A stretch of DNA of 64,000 bases from Marsupella aquatica (taxonomy: Eukaryota > Marchantiophyta), in assembly GCA_973895155.1 (NCBI GenBank), contig OZ316897.1, positions 16,368,001 to 16,432,000 of the forward strand, given 5' to 3'. How positions within the stretch are numbered: position 1 is the first letter of the stretch; each line of letters begins with the position of its first letter. A model generated the notes under the pieces. It did no database searches. It worked only from the letters and a program-made list of their open reading frames with translations, and was not told where the DNA came from. Both the position numbers and the translations under genes were made by a program. Below are positions 1 through 12,300 of this stretch, one piece after another.

Positions 1-1668
1 CAATCATGATCTAAATCCTCCTCTGAGAAGGTTGATAGGGCTTCGGCCTCATCATCAGATGGTACGAACTCTGCCTCGGCATCCTCTTGCCATCCTAGTT
101 CGATGTGGTTGATTTGAACTCCTCCGGGGGTAGTACCTGGCGGTAAGATCTTGATCGGCAAAAGCTTATGATTTGCGGCCAGGCCTGCCAACCAAGTAGG
201 ACATTGCCCTAGCATATGACCTTCCTGTCGGCATCCCATACATAGCTGAGCTGGTTGTCCATCACCCTGTTTGCGTGCATTCGGGCATTCTCTAGCAAAA
301 TGGCCAGGTTGACCACAATTATAGCACGCTGCAAATCTTTGCACATTCGGCCTAGGGGGTACTGACGGGTTCTGAATAATCCGAGGATACATCTCTCCTG
401 GATTGTTCCTTAACCCTGACCACAGAGATGCAGGTCTGTTGGATAGGTCTCGTGCTCCAGTCTCACTGATGCCGAAAACACTATCAGCGGCATCTCCCAA
501 AAAGTACTCTACTTCTCCCTGACATGGTCTGATCTCGGCCACATGCCGAACATGATTAGTATTAAGCTTAGGACACGCATCTTTATGGTGTCCGGTTTTA
601 TAACATAAGGCACACCATACAGAGCTATCCTCCTGTACTACCTTCTTCTTTGGTTTTACCTCTGCAATGATAGCCTTAAGTTGCTCGGTAAGGGCTACGA
701 TGTTATCTGGTGGCTTAGCCTCCATCTTGACTTTCGTCTTCCCTCTCCTTCTGCCCTTCCTTTTCCTAGTTTTTTCTTCTTCAGAACTAGAAGATGACTC
801 ACTCTTGCTACTCCCACTATCCGAGCTTGACTTATCACTTCTAGACTTCTTGGAATGTTTCTTCTTCTTATCTTTTTTCTTATGGGGTGATCCCTCCTCT
901 GATGAGGAACTCTCAGACTTAAGCTGTTTCTTCCGGCTTGTGATATCTGCATTAATGTATAATTGAATATCCTTAATTGCTTCGGCTAAAGTCTCCGGGT
1001 TCTCCTTCCTAATTGCAAAACTCATCTTCTGTGACAAAGCATTCACCAACCATTGAAGTTGCATACCTTCAGATGCATTGGTCTTTGTCCGTCTTACCAG
1101 TTTCTGAAAGTGTTGCAAGAACTTCCTGAAGGATTTGTTCTCCTTGAACCGAAGTTGTCCCAACTTCAGCACTGCTAGTTCTGAAGTTCCAATGGGTCGA
1201 AACTCCTTAACAAAGAGTGTTTTGAAGATATCCCAAGGCTTGATCTTCCACATCTAATGCTCTGTACCAAGGCCTAGCCTCACCCTTGAACAGGCCGGGA
1301 AGAATCTGCATCTTGATGGCCGATTCTCCATTTGCTGCAGCGGTTCCCTCGAAATCATCCAACCATTCGTCCGGATCCTCATCTCCTCTCCCATGAAATG
1401 CCTTGTAATGTATGCGCGACCGCTGGCTCAATCTGGTCCCTGGCCTCTCGTCTGGCCGTGCCTCTGGTTCCCCCATGTCGGTTGGAGACTCACTTCTCCT
1501 TACCGACTCTTCTTCTGGTATGTCTTCTTCGACGCCACTTCCAGTTTCGGAGCTACCAGCTCTTTCTGCCCCTCTCAGTCGCTGTGTATCATGCCACCCG
1601 GCGAGCTGCTGCAGTCGAGCTCTCTCCCGTTGAATCACTCTTTCTTCCCTCGGCGTAAGGTCAGTCAT
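1..1668 (-). pseudogene. Ty3/Gypsy gag polyprotein, partial (runs off left edge)
   Basis: This is the capsid/nucleocapsid (gag) region of a Ty3/Gypsy LTR retrotransposon; the pol part lies beyond the window. Reading leftward from 1668, the first about 100 residues are charged and Arg/Glu-rich. A retrotransposon-gag-type core follows (DDFEGTAAANGE, then GLFKGEARPWYRAL), then a Lys/Ser-rich linker. Three zinc-knuckle-like clusters follow: CALCYKTGHKDACP near 590-630, a canonical CYNCGQPGHFARECP near 290-340, and CMGCRQEGHMLGQCP near 215-260. The frame changes near 1215-1240 by one missing base (the continuation TLFVKEFRPIG is in the next frame), so this copy is broken or the assembly has an indel. 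The start at 1668 lies 70 bp inside the LTR end, as expected for gag. Family assignment is firm; coding competence is doubtful. Confidence 0.85.
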
Positions 1669-1715
1669 TACCTACGCTTCCGTTCTAACTTCATATCTCA
1701 CGGCTTAAGAAATGC

Positions 1716-1733
1716 CCTCTCCATCTAGCGCCA
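1716..1733 (-). promoter_or_regulatory. Putative tRNA primer binding site
   Basis: On the minus strand the LTR ends in CA at 1738. After four T it is followed by TGGCGCTAGATGGAGAGG, which begins with the TGG complementary to a tRNA CCA end. Its position immediately inside the LTR and upstream of gag is the expected one. I could not assign the tRNA. Confidence 0.6.
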
Positions 1734-1737
1734 AAAA

Positions 1738-4301
1738 TGTGGTGCGTCCCATGGCTCCCTAAACCCAAGAAACCCCCCAGCTCAAGCCGATTCCCGCAGG
1801 TTTCGTGCTTGGCGAGGCCGTTTCCGCGGCTTAGCGGCATGGGACGCTGCTAACCTTCTACTACTACTATTAACATTTTACACACATATACTGGACAGAT
1901 CCTTCATCGGGTCATGAGATACGTAGCCGGCCTAATATAGGCCTTCCCCTGTCTTCCCCTATCTTCCCCTCCGTCTTGTTAGGTATGTTTGGATTCCGCC
2001 GCCGAAATGATCCCCAATAGGCTTGGTTAAGCCGCTAAGACCTCTCTCAGCTCGACACATCCAACTCTCACTCCCCTGCTTACTTTCCTTCCTTCTGTTG
2101 ATGTGGGCACTCTTCACACAAGTTAATGCGACACACAAATAGCAAAATGACTCATTCTGACTGAGTCATACCATGCACTTGCCATACAAACAGTACATCT
2201 CATACACAAGTTCTGCGAACTAAGCCATGAGGCCAACTCTATTCAGCTCTTAGGCATGAGGAAACATGAATATACACAAGGGTCACTGTATGACTAACCG
2301 AGAGCTTCTCGTACTACTTGATCCCAGCCCGGCTGGTGCAAACTAAAAACTTGCTAAAGAAGAGGCCCTGAGCTCCCCGCTGCCCAGGTACTTATCCTGG
2401 TAGTGGATCCGCCATTCTTTGCATCGTAAGCCTAATCTACCTGACAGTAATCTACTTGCCCGAATCTACCTATGTACAGCAAGGCAGGAGCACAAGTGTT
2501 GCTCCTACCAGTGGGACCGCAATCCCACTAAGCTAAGTGTCAAGGCCGCTCCTGGTTCTGATCCTAATCCTAAACGTGGAGATCCGCGCCCGCCCTGCCC
2601 ACTCACGCCTCCTCCCTCCACGTCCGCCCTCCCTAAAAGGAACGGCGCCCTTGCACCGTCACGACACCGGTGGTGGATCCTCAATGGACGCCCCCAACAC
2701 TTCCTCCTCAGCCACTGCCGTTGGCCCGCCTACTGACAGATTACCTGCCCTTGACCGAGTCAACTCTCCATCGGCCTGACTGGGTCCACCTTCGGCTTCA
2801 GCCTCGACACCGGCCTCGGCAATACCCATGGCTTCGGCCTCAGCCACTCCCACGGCTTCGGCTTCAGCCACTCCCTCGGCTTCGGCTTCCCCTTCCCCTA
2901 GGGTGGTTGGATCCTTAGTCGTGACCCTGTCTGGGGTCGGTGCTGGGTCTACCTCCTTGATCACCACGGCTTGTGAAGTCGTATTACTCCTTGACCCTGA
3001 AGGTTTCCGCTTCTTCTTCGTTGGTGGCTCGGCAGCTGGTCCCTTCCCCTTCCCACTTACTTCCGGCACTGGTGCAGTTGACGCGGCTTGTCCTTCGGCA
3101 ATTACCACCCCTGGTAACTGGTTTGTCCCAACGGGAGATGGACCTGCTGCAGCTAAGCATTTAAATACTGCGGCTTGTTTCTTCAGCCGCTCTGTTTGGT
3201 TGTCGGCCCGCCGCTGTAGGTTCTCCATCTTCCTCGTGATTTCCTCCAACTCCTCTTGGGTTTCATCCAGGTCCTTACGTGCCCCCTCCAGCTCATTTTT
3301 GGCCTCCTCCTGCTCCCTGTGGGCTTCCTCCAATTCCTTCTTCAAGGTAGCCCTCTCCTCCTGGGTTGCTCTTAGCTCCTTGTCGAGCTCTGCAATGATG
3401 ACAGACTCCATCTGGTTCATCTTGGCGTAAGTCTGTTCGAGCATCTCGTCCTTCTCCCTTAGGTCGGCCTTGAAGCTGGCCGTCAGGGACGCAAGCTCCT
3501 GCTGCAGCGCCATAATCCCTTGATAGGATTTCCCTAACTCGACCTCCTTCTGCTCAAGGGCTCCGCGGATTCTCTCGAGCTCCCCTTTCAACGCCCATTC
3601 CTTTCTTTGGGTCTCCGCCATGGCCCGGCTGTTGGCTGTTATGTGGGCCTCCTCTGTATTCTTCAGCTCTTGCTTCCACTTCTCCCTCTCTTTGATCGTG
3701 TCGGCCAACTCTCCCTGCGTCTGAGTTAGTTTATCCTTGATATTCTGATTATCAGCCTGCGCGGTGTCCAACTGCCCCTGCATGATGTTCAGCTCATGTC
3801 GTTTAATCCGCAGTTCATCTTGGGCTTTCTTGGCCGCCCTTAGATCTTCAATCTCGGCTTCCATCCTCCTAAGTCGCCGAATGACCTCGTCCTTCTTGCT
3901 TCTCTCTAAAGCCACCGCTTCTTCTAATTGGTGCTTCTCCAACTGCTCCCTATGGAAAAAGGGTCCTACCTCCAACTCCTCTCCAAAGATGCCGAGCGCA
4001 AGTTCCCCACACATCTCACCATACTCCATGGCTCTATTCTTAGCGTAGGTGGAGTAAGTAGAAGTGAACTCTCCTCTGCCGGTCCTTCTTCCCGTTGATC
4101 CTTCCTAGCCGCCGACGCTTAACGTGCCCTAACCCTAATCGGGTTTTCACCCTTAGCCTTACCTCCGGCCTCGGCCCGGGTTCCATGGTTGCCCCTAATT
4201 GTTTATATTTTCCTTGTTTTGTCACTATACTAAGGTGTTCCTAGGGTGCCTTCCTGCTTTACCCACTTAACCGGCCGAGTGATTCCTGTCTAGGCATCAC
4301 A
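1738..4301 (-). mobile_element. 5' LTR of Gypsy element (copy A), internally deleted
   Basis: This is a long terminal repeat on the minus strand with TG...CA ends: it starts TGTGATGCCT at 4301 and ends CACCACA at 1738. It is followed by the primer site and gag, so it is the 5' LTR. Compared with the complete 4657-bp LTR at 16221-20877, it keeps the first about 230 bp, then jumps at about 4067-4070 to LTR position about 2330, losing about 2.1 kb. The flanking 5 bp at 4302-4306 (ATATG on the minus strand) match the 5 bp after the LTR ending at 14946. Diagnostic codons match that 3' LTR and not the 8161 or 16221 copies, so these two are one element's LTR pair. Confidence 0.85.
2659..4029 (-). 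pseudogene. LTR-encoded coiled-coil protein, C-terminal half (copy A)
   Basis: A 456-residue open frame is the C-terminal part of the protein carried by this LTR family. The first about 290 residues are heptad-rich, dominated by Glu/Lys/Leu/Gln, and strongly predict a long coiled coil. A basic stretch (TKKKRKPSGSR) that could act as a nuclear localisation signal follows, then a tail of Ala/Glu repeats of the type AEAEGVAEAEAVG. The N-terminal domain is missing because of the deletion in this LTR copy. In the complete LTR the same frame begins 116 bp from the LTR start. I know of no function; a gag-accessory or structural role is only a guess. Confidence 0.6.
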
Positions 4302-4975
4302 CATATGCCTCAAACGTGCCACACAAACCCTTGAATGATGACAATGCATCAATTCCATGGCGTCCTCCGTCCCACGTCACACCAGCGTGCCTTAGGAGTG
4401 CGCCCAGTCCTACATTTGCCATGTCGGATGGAGGGTCGGGTGAAGGTGTCAAATTTGTAGATGGGGGAATCTGAATCTTCCCGAATAGCATTTTCAAAAT
4501 GCTATCCTGCAATGCCTGAGGCATTTTAGCCTCGTCAAGCATTGATTGTAATCTCCAAGTTTGTCGATAAATTGCTTCGTCCACGATCAGTATTCTTTGA
4601 GGCATTATGTGGATACCATACTGCATGGGAAGCGTCTGACCAATCCCATCAACATCCAGGTCCTGCAAATCGTTTCTTCCAACGTCATCATTCCCGTCTC
4701 CTCCTGTAAGTGCCCTGTACAACAAAGTGGGGGCTGTATATCTGTGTTCTTGTCGGGACATTTGAACACCAAAGAAGCTAGCAGAATGACCGTCTTGATG
4801 CGATAGGCCATGGCCATCCGGATGCCCACGGTCCACTAAAAACTTTGCAGGAATGACCCTGCCTGTCTTGTCATAGTTTGCATGTCGTCTTCGATTCCTT
4901 GGGCTCACAAAATCATACCCATCCCATAAGCGCGAACATTTGTACTGACAGGTGCATCGTTCCTGGCTTCGGTTC
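4302..4975 (-). pseudogene. Tnp2-like (Transposase_21) transposase gene, 5' part
   Basis: This is the upstream portion of a CACTA-type Tnp2 transposase gene. Reading leftward from a likely splice acceptor near 4975, the frame opens with a cysteine cluster (CTCQYKC), then WDGYDF. About 200 codons later it ends at the retrotransposon insertion with the residues CGTFEAY plus the first base of the next codon. The remaining two bases of that codon and the following residues are found at 14952 on the plus strand, where the frame continues without a break (see 14947). The two halves are separated by a Gypsy insertion with duplication ATATG and now face opposite ways. Family assignment rests mainly on the downstream halves. 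Confidence 0.7.
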
Positions 4976-4983
4976 TGGCGTCA

Positions 4984-6823
4984 TGGTGCACACTGCCGTT
5001 CCTGTGTACAAAATATTGCAACGAAGTCGACTCAGAATTCCTCAGGAGGTGGATGTGCGCGGTGGGATTGTCGGAAGGACGATTGGAGAAGTTCATTATT
5101 ATGTTCAAGAATACTGTGCATAATTAGGTGGGGCCCACGGCATTCATGACTCCGGGAAAGCATTCAAACGTCCTTGTTGCATGTGAGCGAATGTGCTACA
5201 GTAGGTGGGAAACCTTATCGTTGACCCTGCAAGCCCGGGGCCACTGCCTCTAATCCCTCTAAGGCAGTCACTCACCATGTTGAATTCATGCTTATGCTAT
5301 TCAAATTTGAAGTTCATGTGTATGGTTTTCTTTCTTGGGCAGCTTACTCCGGGAGTTTATTGACATTTTTGGTTCAAAGTGCATGTTTTTTATTATTGTT
5401 GGGACATTGAAATTGTTGTTGGGCCCTGTCTAGGTCTTTATTTATTTTGTATCCGACCCATCCTTTCTTACAATATGGTCTATGTAAATAGAATTGTCAT
5501 CCAAGCTTTTTAATGGCATTCCAGTTCACCAAATGCATACCAGCTGGTTATAGGGGCTGGCCACGACATCAGCCATCTCAAATGTCACAAGATTAGTGTC
5601 ATACATACTAATTATTGTGTGACCCTGAAATACCCTGCTGCCTCAATCTTACGTGCTCATGTCAATTTGTTTTGGGGTTAAGGACCCCCAATGTACCATT
5701 TGAAAATAGGTCATTGGTTGATACCCCCTTCTTAAATGAAGATAGAGTAATGGCGCAATATATTGAAGTTTAAATAAGTAATGTAGACTATGGAATATTC
5801 CTCTAGGGATATAGTGTAGCCTAATATTCCCTTTGTTAATTCATTTTAGTACTAGTTTGTTTACCTTCATGAAGTCTATAAGCTACCAGAGTTTTAGACA
5901 AATTAACACAGGAAGAACAATAATTTTCTAGTACTAATTTACAAAAGGATCTAATGTGATAGGATAAGTAATGTTTTTACATGCATAACAAGGCATTTTT
6001 AATGCATCAAACGATATACATGGGGGGGGGTTTGTTCTCAGGGGGGTTCACTTAATGTAGCAAAAGAGGGAGGGCCGAGGGATTCTACTTTGATTTTGAT
6101 TTTATAAATACGTACATAATCCGCTTTTCAATTCGTCAAACTTTAATAAAGTTTGAAATGTAATTCAGCTTCATTTGTCAAATGTTAAGTTACACACATC
6201 AATTCAGAGTCTATTTGCTTGTCACCAAAAGTAATCTAACTTACTTGAATATAGAATGGCATGTATTTACTCTCGATCACTTCTTATATAGTGTCACACT
6301 TGTTAATGATGGTCAACCTTCAAAATCCTTAGATTACGGATTATTAATCCTTAAATTACCCTTCCATTGACATATCATACTAGCTAGCCTTCATTACCTG
6401 TTCTTTGCACAAACATGAATAGAGGATAGTACGTATAAATCATGACAAATGGCATACATGCTTATTATTTGACATACTGGTCATGAGTTTTCTCATCCAC
6501 ATGATCTACCTTGTAGTTGGCGCTTTATAAGTTCTATTGTTAAGGGACTGAGACAATTGGTACCTACCTAGCTACCTCCCAAGTTCACCTTAGGATCACG
6601 GAACTTGTTATACATGGATCTGCGAACATGCATGTTTGATTTAATCACTCTCTCAAAAAGGAATAGGAAGGTCACAAAACCCACCAATCATTTATTGACA
6701 TGTGGCAACCAATGAATTGTGTGATGAAAAGTGGGACTTTTTGAATTGTTACCCCCTTACTTCATCCCTACTTCTAAGCACTTCCTTACAAATTAATAAT
6801 GACTGAAACGCCCCATACTTTGG
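4984..6823. other. Intergenic, no gene recognised
   Basis: This AT-rich stretch has frequent stops in all frames. A G-run near 6023-6030 is the only notable tract. It presumably held upstream sequence of the Tnp2-like element, but I can support no exon here. Confidence 0.5.
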
Positions 6824-7290
6824 TGCACATGATGTGAACATTTAATTTGTGGAAGTGACCCGCACCCCCACCCACCCTGAGCTACCTCCATACTTCATCC
6901 TTAAATTAATTAACCTTCCACATATGCATGCATGCATATATGTGCGCAAGTCTTAGGGTTTAGGGTTTAGGGTTAGGGTAATGAATAAAAGGCCCCTTAC
7001 TTCGATCATTTGCACATGATGTGAACATTTAATTTGTGGAAGTGACCCGCACCCCCACCCACCCTGAGCTACCTCCATACTTCATCCTTAAATTAATTAA
7101 CCTTCCACATATGCATGCATGCATGCATATATGTACGTGCGCAAGTCTTAGGGTTTAGGGTTAGGGTAATGCATAAAAGGCCCCTTACTTCGATCATTTG
7201 CACATGATGTGAACATTTAATGGGTGGAAGTGACCCCCACCCCCACCCACCCTGAGCTACCTCCATGTTTCATCCTTAAATTAATTAATA
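6824..7290. repeat. Threefold tandem repeat (about 188 bp) containing telomere-type arrays
   Basis: Three direct copies begin TGCACATGATGTGAACATTT at 6824, 7011 and 7199, giving a period of about 187-188 bp; the third is cut short near 7290. The first two each contain an alternating ATGCATGC tract and a short plant telomere-type array. The array at 6953-6978 has three to four TTTAGGG units and the one at 7148-7166 has two to three. The array lengths differ between copies, which suggests slippage. Confidence 0.85.
6953..6978 (+). repeat. Interstitial telomere-type repeat (TTTAGGG)n
   Basis: Tandem TTTAGGG units ending in a degenerate TTAGGG are the plant/streptophyte telomere repeat in an internal position. 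A second, shorter copy lies at 7148-7166 inside the next tandem unit. Confidence 0.85.
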
Positions 7291-8160
7291 CGCCTGCCTA
7301 GCTGTATGTTTGGTCGCGTTTCACAGGACTTGGCAAGGAAATGATAATCATTTCCAATCTTATTTTTATGTTTCTCATATTTATGTAATAATATATACTA
7401 AGTGCGTGATGACCCCCCCCCCCCCCCCCTAAAGAAAAGAAAATAGAGTTTTAAAAAGCAAAATGACCCCTGCCTCACCCAATGCTTTTGTGTCCCTCCT
7501 CTTCAAAAACCCTTATAACTTCACCTTAAAAGCAGGAAAATGTGTTAAAAACTCTCCCCTTGTAAGTCATCATGATGTGACATAAAGTGTGCCAATGGTC
7601 CATATAACTGGCAATATAAGGGCCTAGATCCAACATTTGAAACATGTGGCACATGGCAATGAGAAAGTATTGTAGACATTATTATGGGCCCTGTTTTAGG
7701 CCCCTCATCACAAGTTCAGCCATATAGCAACCTCTATAAGATTCAATGTATGTAAGGAAAGCTCCCACAAGTTCATCCAATGTCTTCAGAAAATGAAAAC
7801 TCAGATTTATGTTAGGGGAAGGGTGAGAAATTTAGAACGAAAGGAGACAAAGTCTTTTTTTATTTGATTTATTTTGCCGCATATTTACTCCATTAAAACG
7901 TGCCCAAGTACACAAAGTGTCCGCCATGTCTCCCAAGAGAAAAACTCTGCGTCTCTCTAAAATGAACGTCTCCCAAAGCTCCGCTTCCGTAGAGTCAACG
8001 TCCCCGTAAAATCAACGTCTCCCAAAACTCGGCCCTAAACTCCGGGTCTCCCTTCTGGATCCTCTACTTGCATTCACTTTGCGCCCCACGATAATTTACT
8101 TATCTAGTGACCCCTCTGCACAATTTGTCGAGTGTTCTGCAGTCCGGCTTGTCATTTGAT
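7291..8160. other. Intergenic, no gene recognised
   Basis: No supported coding frame is present. A run of 17 C lies at 7413-7429. Near 7920-8030 short CTCCC/GTCTCCC motifs recur. The stretch ends exactly at an LTR start (8161); the five preceding bases, TTGAT, find no partner duplication in the window. Confidence 0.5.
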
Positions 8161-9097
8161 TGTGATGCCTAGACAGGAATCACTCGGCCGGTTAAGTGGG
8201 TAAAGCAGGAAGGCACCCTAGGAACACCTTAGTATAGGGACAAAACAAGGAAAATATAAACAATTAGGGGCAACCATGGAACCCGGGCCGAGGCCGGAGG
8301 TAAGGCTGAGGGTGAAAACCCGATTAGGGTTAGGGCGCGTTAAGCGTCGGCGGCTAGGAAGGATCAACGGGAAGAAGGACCGGCAGAGGAGAGGGGTAAG
8401 GAGCGCTTGCAGGAGATGGTGGCTCATTTGCGAGCACGAACTAGGCAGACGACTACGGGAGGCCAACTACTGTCAGTTGCTTAGGCAAGCACTCGGGGAG
8501 ACAGTAGATACCGACGATCGACCTAAGGAGGGTATGAGCAACGTCAATCAAGCGGCACATTTCTGGGGATGCCTGTTCGAACGGGCAACTGAGTACATCA
8601 AGACTTACGAGGACGAGGAGTCAGAAAGGGCAGCTCGAGAACGGCAGGAGCTCGCTCGATTGTGGGAGCTGCAGAAGACGGCTTTCTTAGGAGGCGAACT
8701 CATCAAGGACGAGTTCCTGTGGACGCCTACTTCCAATCAACTCGACGATCTTCTGTTTTGCAAAGACAGCGTCATCGGCATCCGAGAGGCCATCAAGAAC
8801 TGCAACGACATACACTGGGAATTAAAGGGTAGCACGGAAAGGTGGACCCAGGCAACGGTGCTAGGAGAAACCTCCACGGCAACAAAGATGAAGAGGAAGG
8901 GAGCCGTCAACGATGAAGCCACCCCGGCAAAAAGAACGAGGTCGGCGGCACCAAAGAAGCCAGCCGAGCAGCAGAACAGGAGGCAGGGAGAAGCCGAAGA
9001 GGAGGAGGTCGATCCCATCAAGGCCATTCCAACCAGGGATGACACCTGGAAGGGCTGGGCGGCAACCCTACCGGTGGAGGTGCAACTACATTTTGCA
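8161..9097 (+). mobile_element. Gypsy LTR copy B, first 0.94 kb (plus orientation)
   Basis: This begins TGTGATGCCTAGACAGG like the complete LTR at 16221 and follows it nearly base for base for about 935 bp. At 9092-9097 (TTTGCA) it switches to the opposite strand of the same LTR family. The six bases are common to both parts, so the join is at microhomology. The rest of this LTR copy continues inverted at 9092-12404. Confidence 0.85.
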
Positions 9098-9102
9098 TCG
9101 TA
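8276..9102 (+). pseudogene. LTR-encoded protein, N-terminal part (copy B)
   Basis: This is the N-terminal 270 or so codons of the LTR-encoded protein. The start is the ATG in the context CAACCATGG, 116 bp from the LTR start. The first 50 residues are Arg-rich, followed by a mixed helical region (CRRWWLICEHELGRRLREA) and a basic segment with KRTRSAAPKK near residue 220. The frame ends artificially at the strand-switch junction near 9097. Compare the fuller copy at 16336. Confidence 0.6.
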
Positions 9103-9332
9103 AGCCTAATCTACTTAACAGTAATCTACTTGCCCGAATCTACCTACGTACAGCAAGGCAGGAGCACAAGTGTTGCTCCTACCAGTGGGACCGCAATCCC
9201 ACTAAGCTAAGTGTCAGGGCCGCTCCTGGTTCTGATCCTAATCCTAAACGTGGAGATCCGCGCCCGCCCTGCCCACTCACGCCTCCTCCCTCCACGTCCG
9301 CCCTCCCTAAAAGGAACGGCGCCCTTGCACCG

Positions 9333-12300
9333 TCACGACACCGGTGGTGGATCCTTAATGGACGCCCCCAACGCTTCCTCCTCAGCCACTGCCGTAGGCT
9401 CATTCCCTGACAGATTACCTGCCCTTGACTGAGTCAACTCTCCATCGGCCTGACTGGGTCCACCATCGGCGTCGGCATCGGCTCGAGAATCGGTTACGGC
9501 CTCAGCCTCGGCTACGGTCTCCCCGGCCTGCTCAAGAGGCGGATCTGGAATACTGGCCTCCTTACTGAGTAGTTCGGCTTGGGCCGCACCATCCCTACCT
9601 GTGATCATAGCGGGATCTATTGCCGTATTCATGTCGGAGGATGGTGCTGGTTCTACCTCTTTGGTCACCACGGCTTGTGGAGTCGGATTACTCCTTGACC
9701 CTGAAGGTTTCCGCTTTTTCTTCTTTTCTGGTTTGGCAGCTGGTCCCTTCCCCTTCCCACTTACCTCCGGCACTGGTGCAGTTGGCACGGCTTTTTCTTC
9801 GGCCAGTACCACTCCTGGTAACTTGGTTGCCCCAATTGGAGTTGGGCCTGATGAAGACAAGCACCTAAATACTGCGGCTTGTTTCTTCAGCCGCTCCGTT
9901 TGGTTGTCGGCCCGCCGCTGGAGGTTCTCCATCTTCCTCGTGATTTCCTCCAACTCCTCCTGGGTCTCATCCAGGTCCTTGCGTGCCTCCTCTAGTTCCT
10001 TATGGGCTTCCTCCCGTTCTTGTTTCAAGGTAGTCCTCTCCTCCTGGGTTGCTTTTAGCTCCTTGTCGAGCTCTGCAATGATGACAGACTCCATCTGGTT
10101 CATCTTGGCGTAAGTCTATTCGAGCATCTCGTCCTTCTCCCTTAGGTCGGCCTTGAAGCTAGCCGTCAGGGACGCAAGCTCCTGCTGCAGCGCCATAATC
10201 CCTTGATAGGATTTCCCTAACTCGGCCTCCTTCTGCTCAAGGGCTCCGCGGATTTTCTCGAGCTCCCCTTTCAACGCCCATTCCTTTCTTTGGGTCTTCG
10301 CCATGGCCCGGCTGTTGGCTGTTATGTGGGCCTCCTCTGTATTCTTCAGCTCTTGCTTCCACTTCTCCCTCTCTTTGATCGTGTCGGCCAACTCTTCCTG
10401 CGTCTGAGTCAGTTTATCCTTGATATTCTGATTATCAGCCTGCGCGGTGTCCAACTGCCCCTGCATGATGTTCAGCTCATGTCGTTTAATCCGCAGTTCA
10501 TCTTGGGCTTTCTTGGCCGCCCTTAGATCTTCAATCTCGGCTTCCATCCTCCTAAGCCGCCGAATGACCTCGTCCTTCTTGCTTCTCTCTAAAGCCACCG
10601 CTTCTTCTAATTGGGGCTTCTCCAATTGCTCCCTATGGAAAAAGGGTCCTACTTCCAACTCCTCTCCAAAGATGCCGAGCGCAAGTTCCCCACACATCTC
10701 ACCATACTCCATGGCTCTATTCCTAGCGTAGGTGGAGTAAGTAGAAGTGATCGGCATCGCCCATCGCGGCCTCTGCTCCCAAGCCGTCCTACGGATCTCT
10801 TCAATCGTGGCTAGAGGTTTGCTTCCTTTTTTGGCTAGCCGCCTGATGTCCTCCGGCCAATCTCCTCCTGGTAAATCCTTTTCCTTAGCCAGGGCGGCCT
10901 CCTCCTCCTGCTTGATTCGCTCCTGAAATTCCTGCACCGTCTGTTTTATGCCGTCGAAGCTCGGGGGAGCAACATCTGGTGGGGGAGACTCAGAGGGCTA
11001 CTCTGCTGGTTGGGGTCCCCTCGCACTACCCTTGGAAGTGTGGGGACAAACCGGCCACAGGTCCTTACTCCTGGAACGTGATGGTCCGACCCATAGCCGG
11101 AATTATCATGGCTGCAGTCCTCCACTGCCTCCTCTACCTCTTGGACGTCCGGCTTCTCCCTCTCCTCTTCGTCGGTAGGAGCTTCAGGCAATTCTGCCTC
11201 AGATTCGGAGCTTGAGGTTTCCCACGTACATTCGAACACCTGGCTTGGATTCCGGCCTGATTCTCTCCTTGTCTCCAGCAAAGGGGTTTTCTCTTGTGAG
11301 CCGGTGTAGGCCTACCTCTGTAGTAGTGTCCTGCATTGTTGCCGTTGCCGTTGTTGTTGCCGATGCCGATTTCTTTTCTTTCTCCAGTAGTTTCAGCAGA
11401 CTCTGCATGCCTGGTTGCTGCATCGGCAAGTCTTCCTTCCTGGGCCTAAACACCTGCTCGATTGTAGGACTAACAGGTGGTTGAGGCTTCTCAGCCAACG
11501 GCCTCGGTGTTGGAGCTTCCTCGGGTGCCCTTACCTGCAGGGGAAGTACCGGGGCAAAAGTCTGAACCTCTGGCATACCGGCAACAACAGCGGCATGTGA
11601 TAGCCCAGCCGCGACATGCTCCCCATGCCGATTACCTGCTGCTCCTCCTTTAAGATCTTCTTCAATTGGTTGAGGAGGTACCCGTTGTAGTCCCGGCTTG
11701 GGTCTGGCCTTTCTGCCAGATAGACCTGTGCCTTGCCGATCTCTGCCCTCGGCAAGTTACAATGCATGGTCACCCGCAAGAAGTCGATCATCTCTCCTAT
11801 GTGCGGGTTGGTGCAGGTGTTCCGGAAGAAGCCATTCNNNNNNNNNNNNNNNNNNNNNNNNNNNNNNNNNNNNNNNNNNNNNNNNNNNNNNNNNNNNNNN
11901 NNNNNNNNNNNNNNNNNNNNNNNNNNNNNNNNNNNNNATGCCGATTACCTGCTGCTCCTCCTTTAAGATCTTCTTTAATTGGTTGAGGAGGTACCCGTTG
12001 TAGTCCCGGCTTGGGTCTGGCCTTTCTGCCAGATAGACCTGTGCCTTGCCGATCTCTGCCCTCGGCAAGTTACAATGCATGGTCACCCGCAAGAAGTCGA
12101 TCATCTCTCCTATGTGCGGGTTGGTGCGGGTGTTCCGGAAGAAGCCATTCTTCGTTGATGGCCCGGGGAACGACCGGAACTCCTTGTCAGGCAAGGTCTT
12201 CCTGGTATCAACTTTGGTCTTATTGCCTATCGGCAGGCCAAACACTTCGGCAATTACCTTGGGAGTAAGATAGAAATCCTTCCCATATATCCTCGTGCAA

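Noticed and set aside
4984-5149. Short open frames around 4905-5149 as further Tnp2-like exons
   Set aside because: The frame continuous with the transposase ends at a stop at 4981-4983, and the others lack recognisable motifs.
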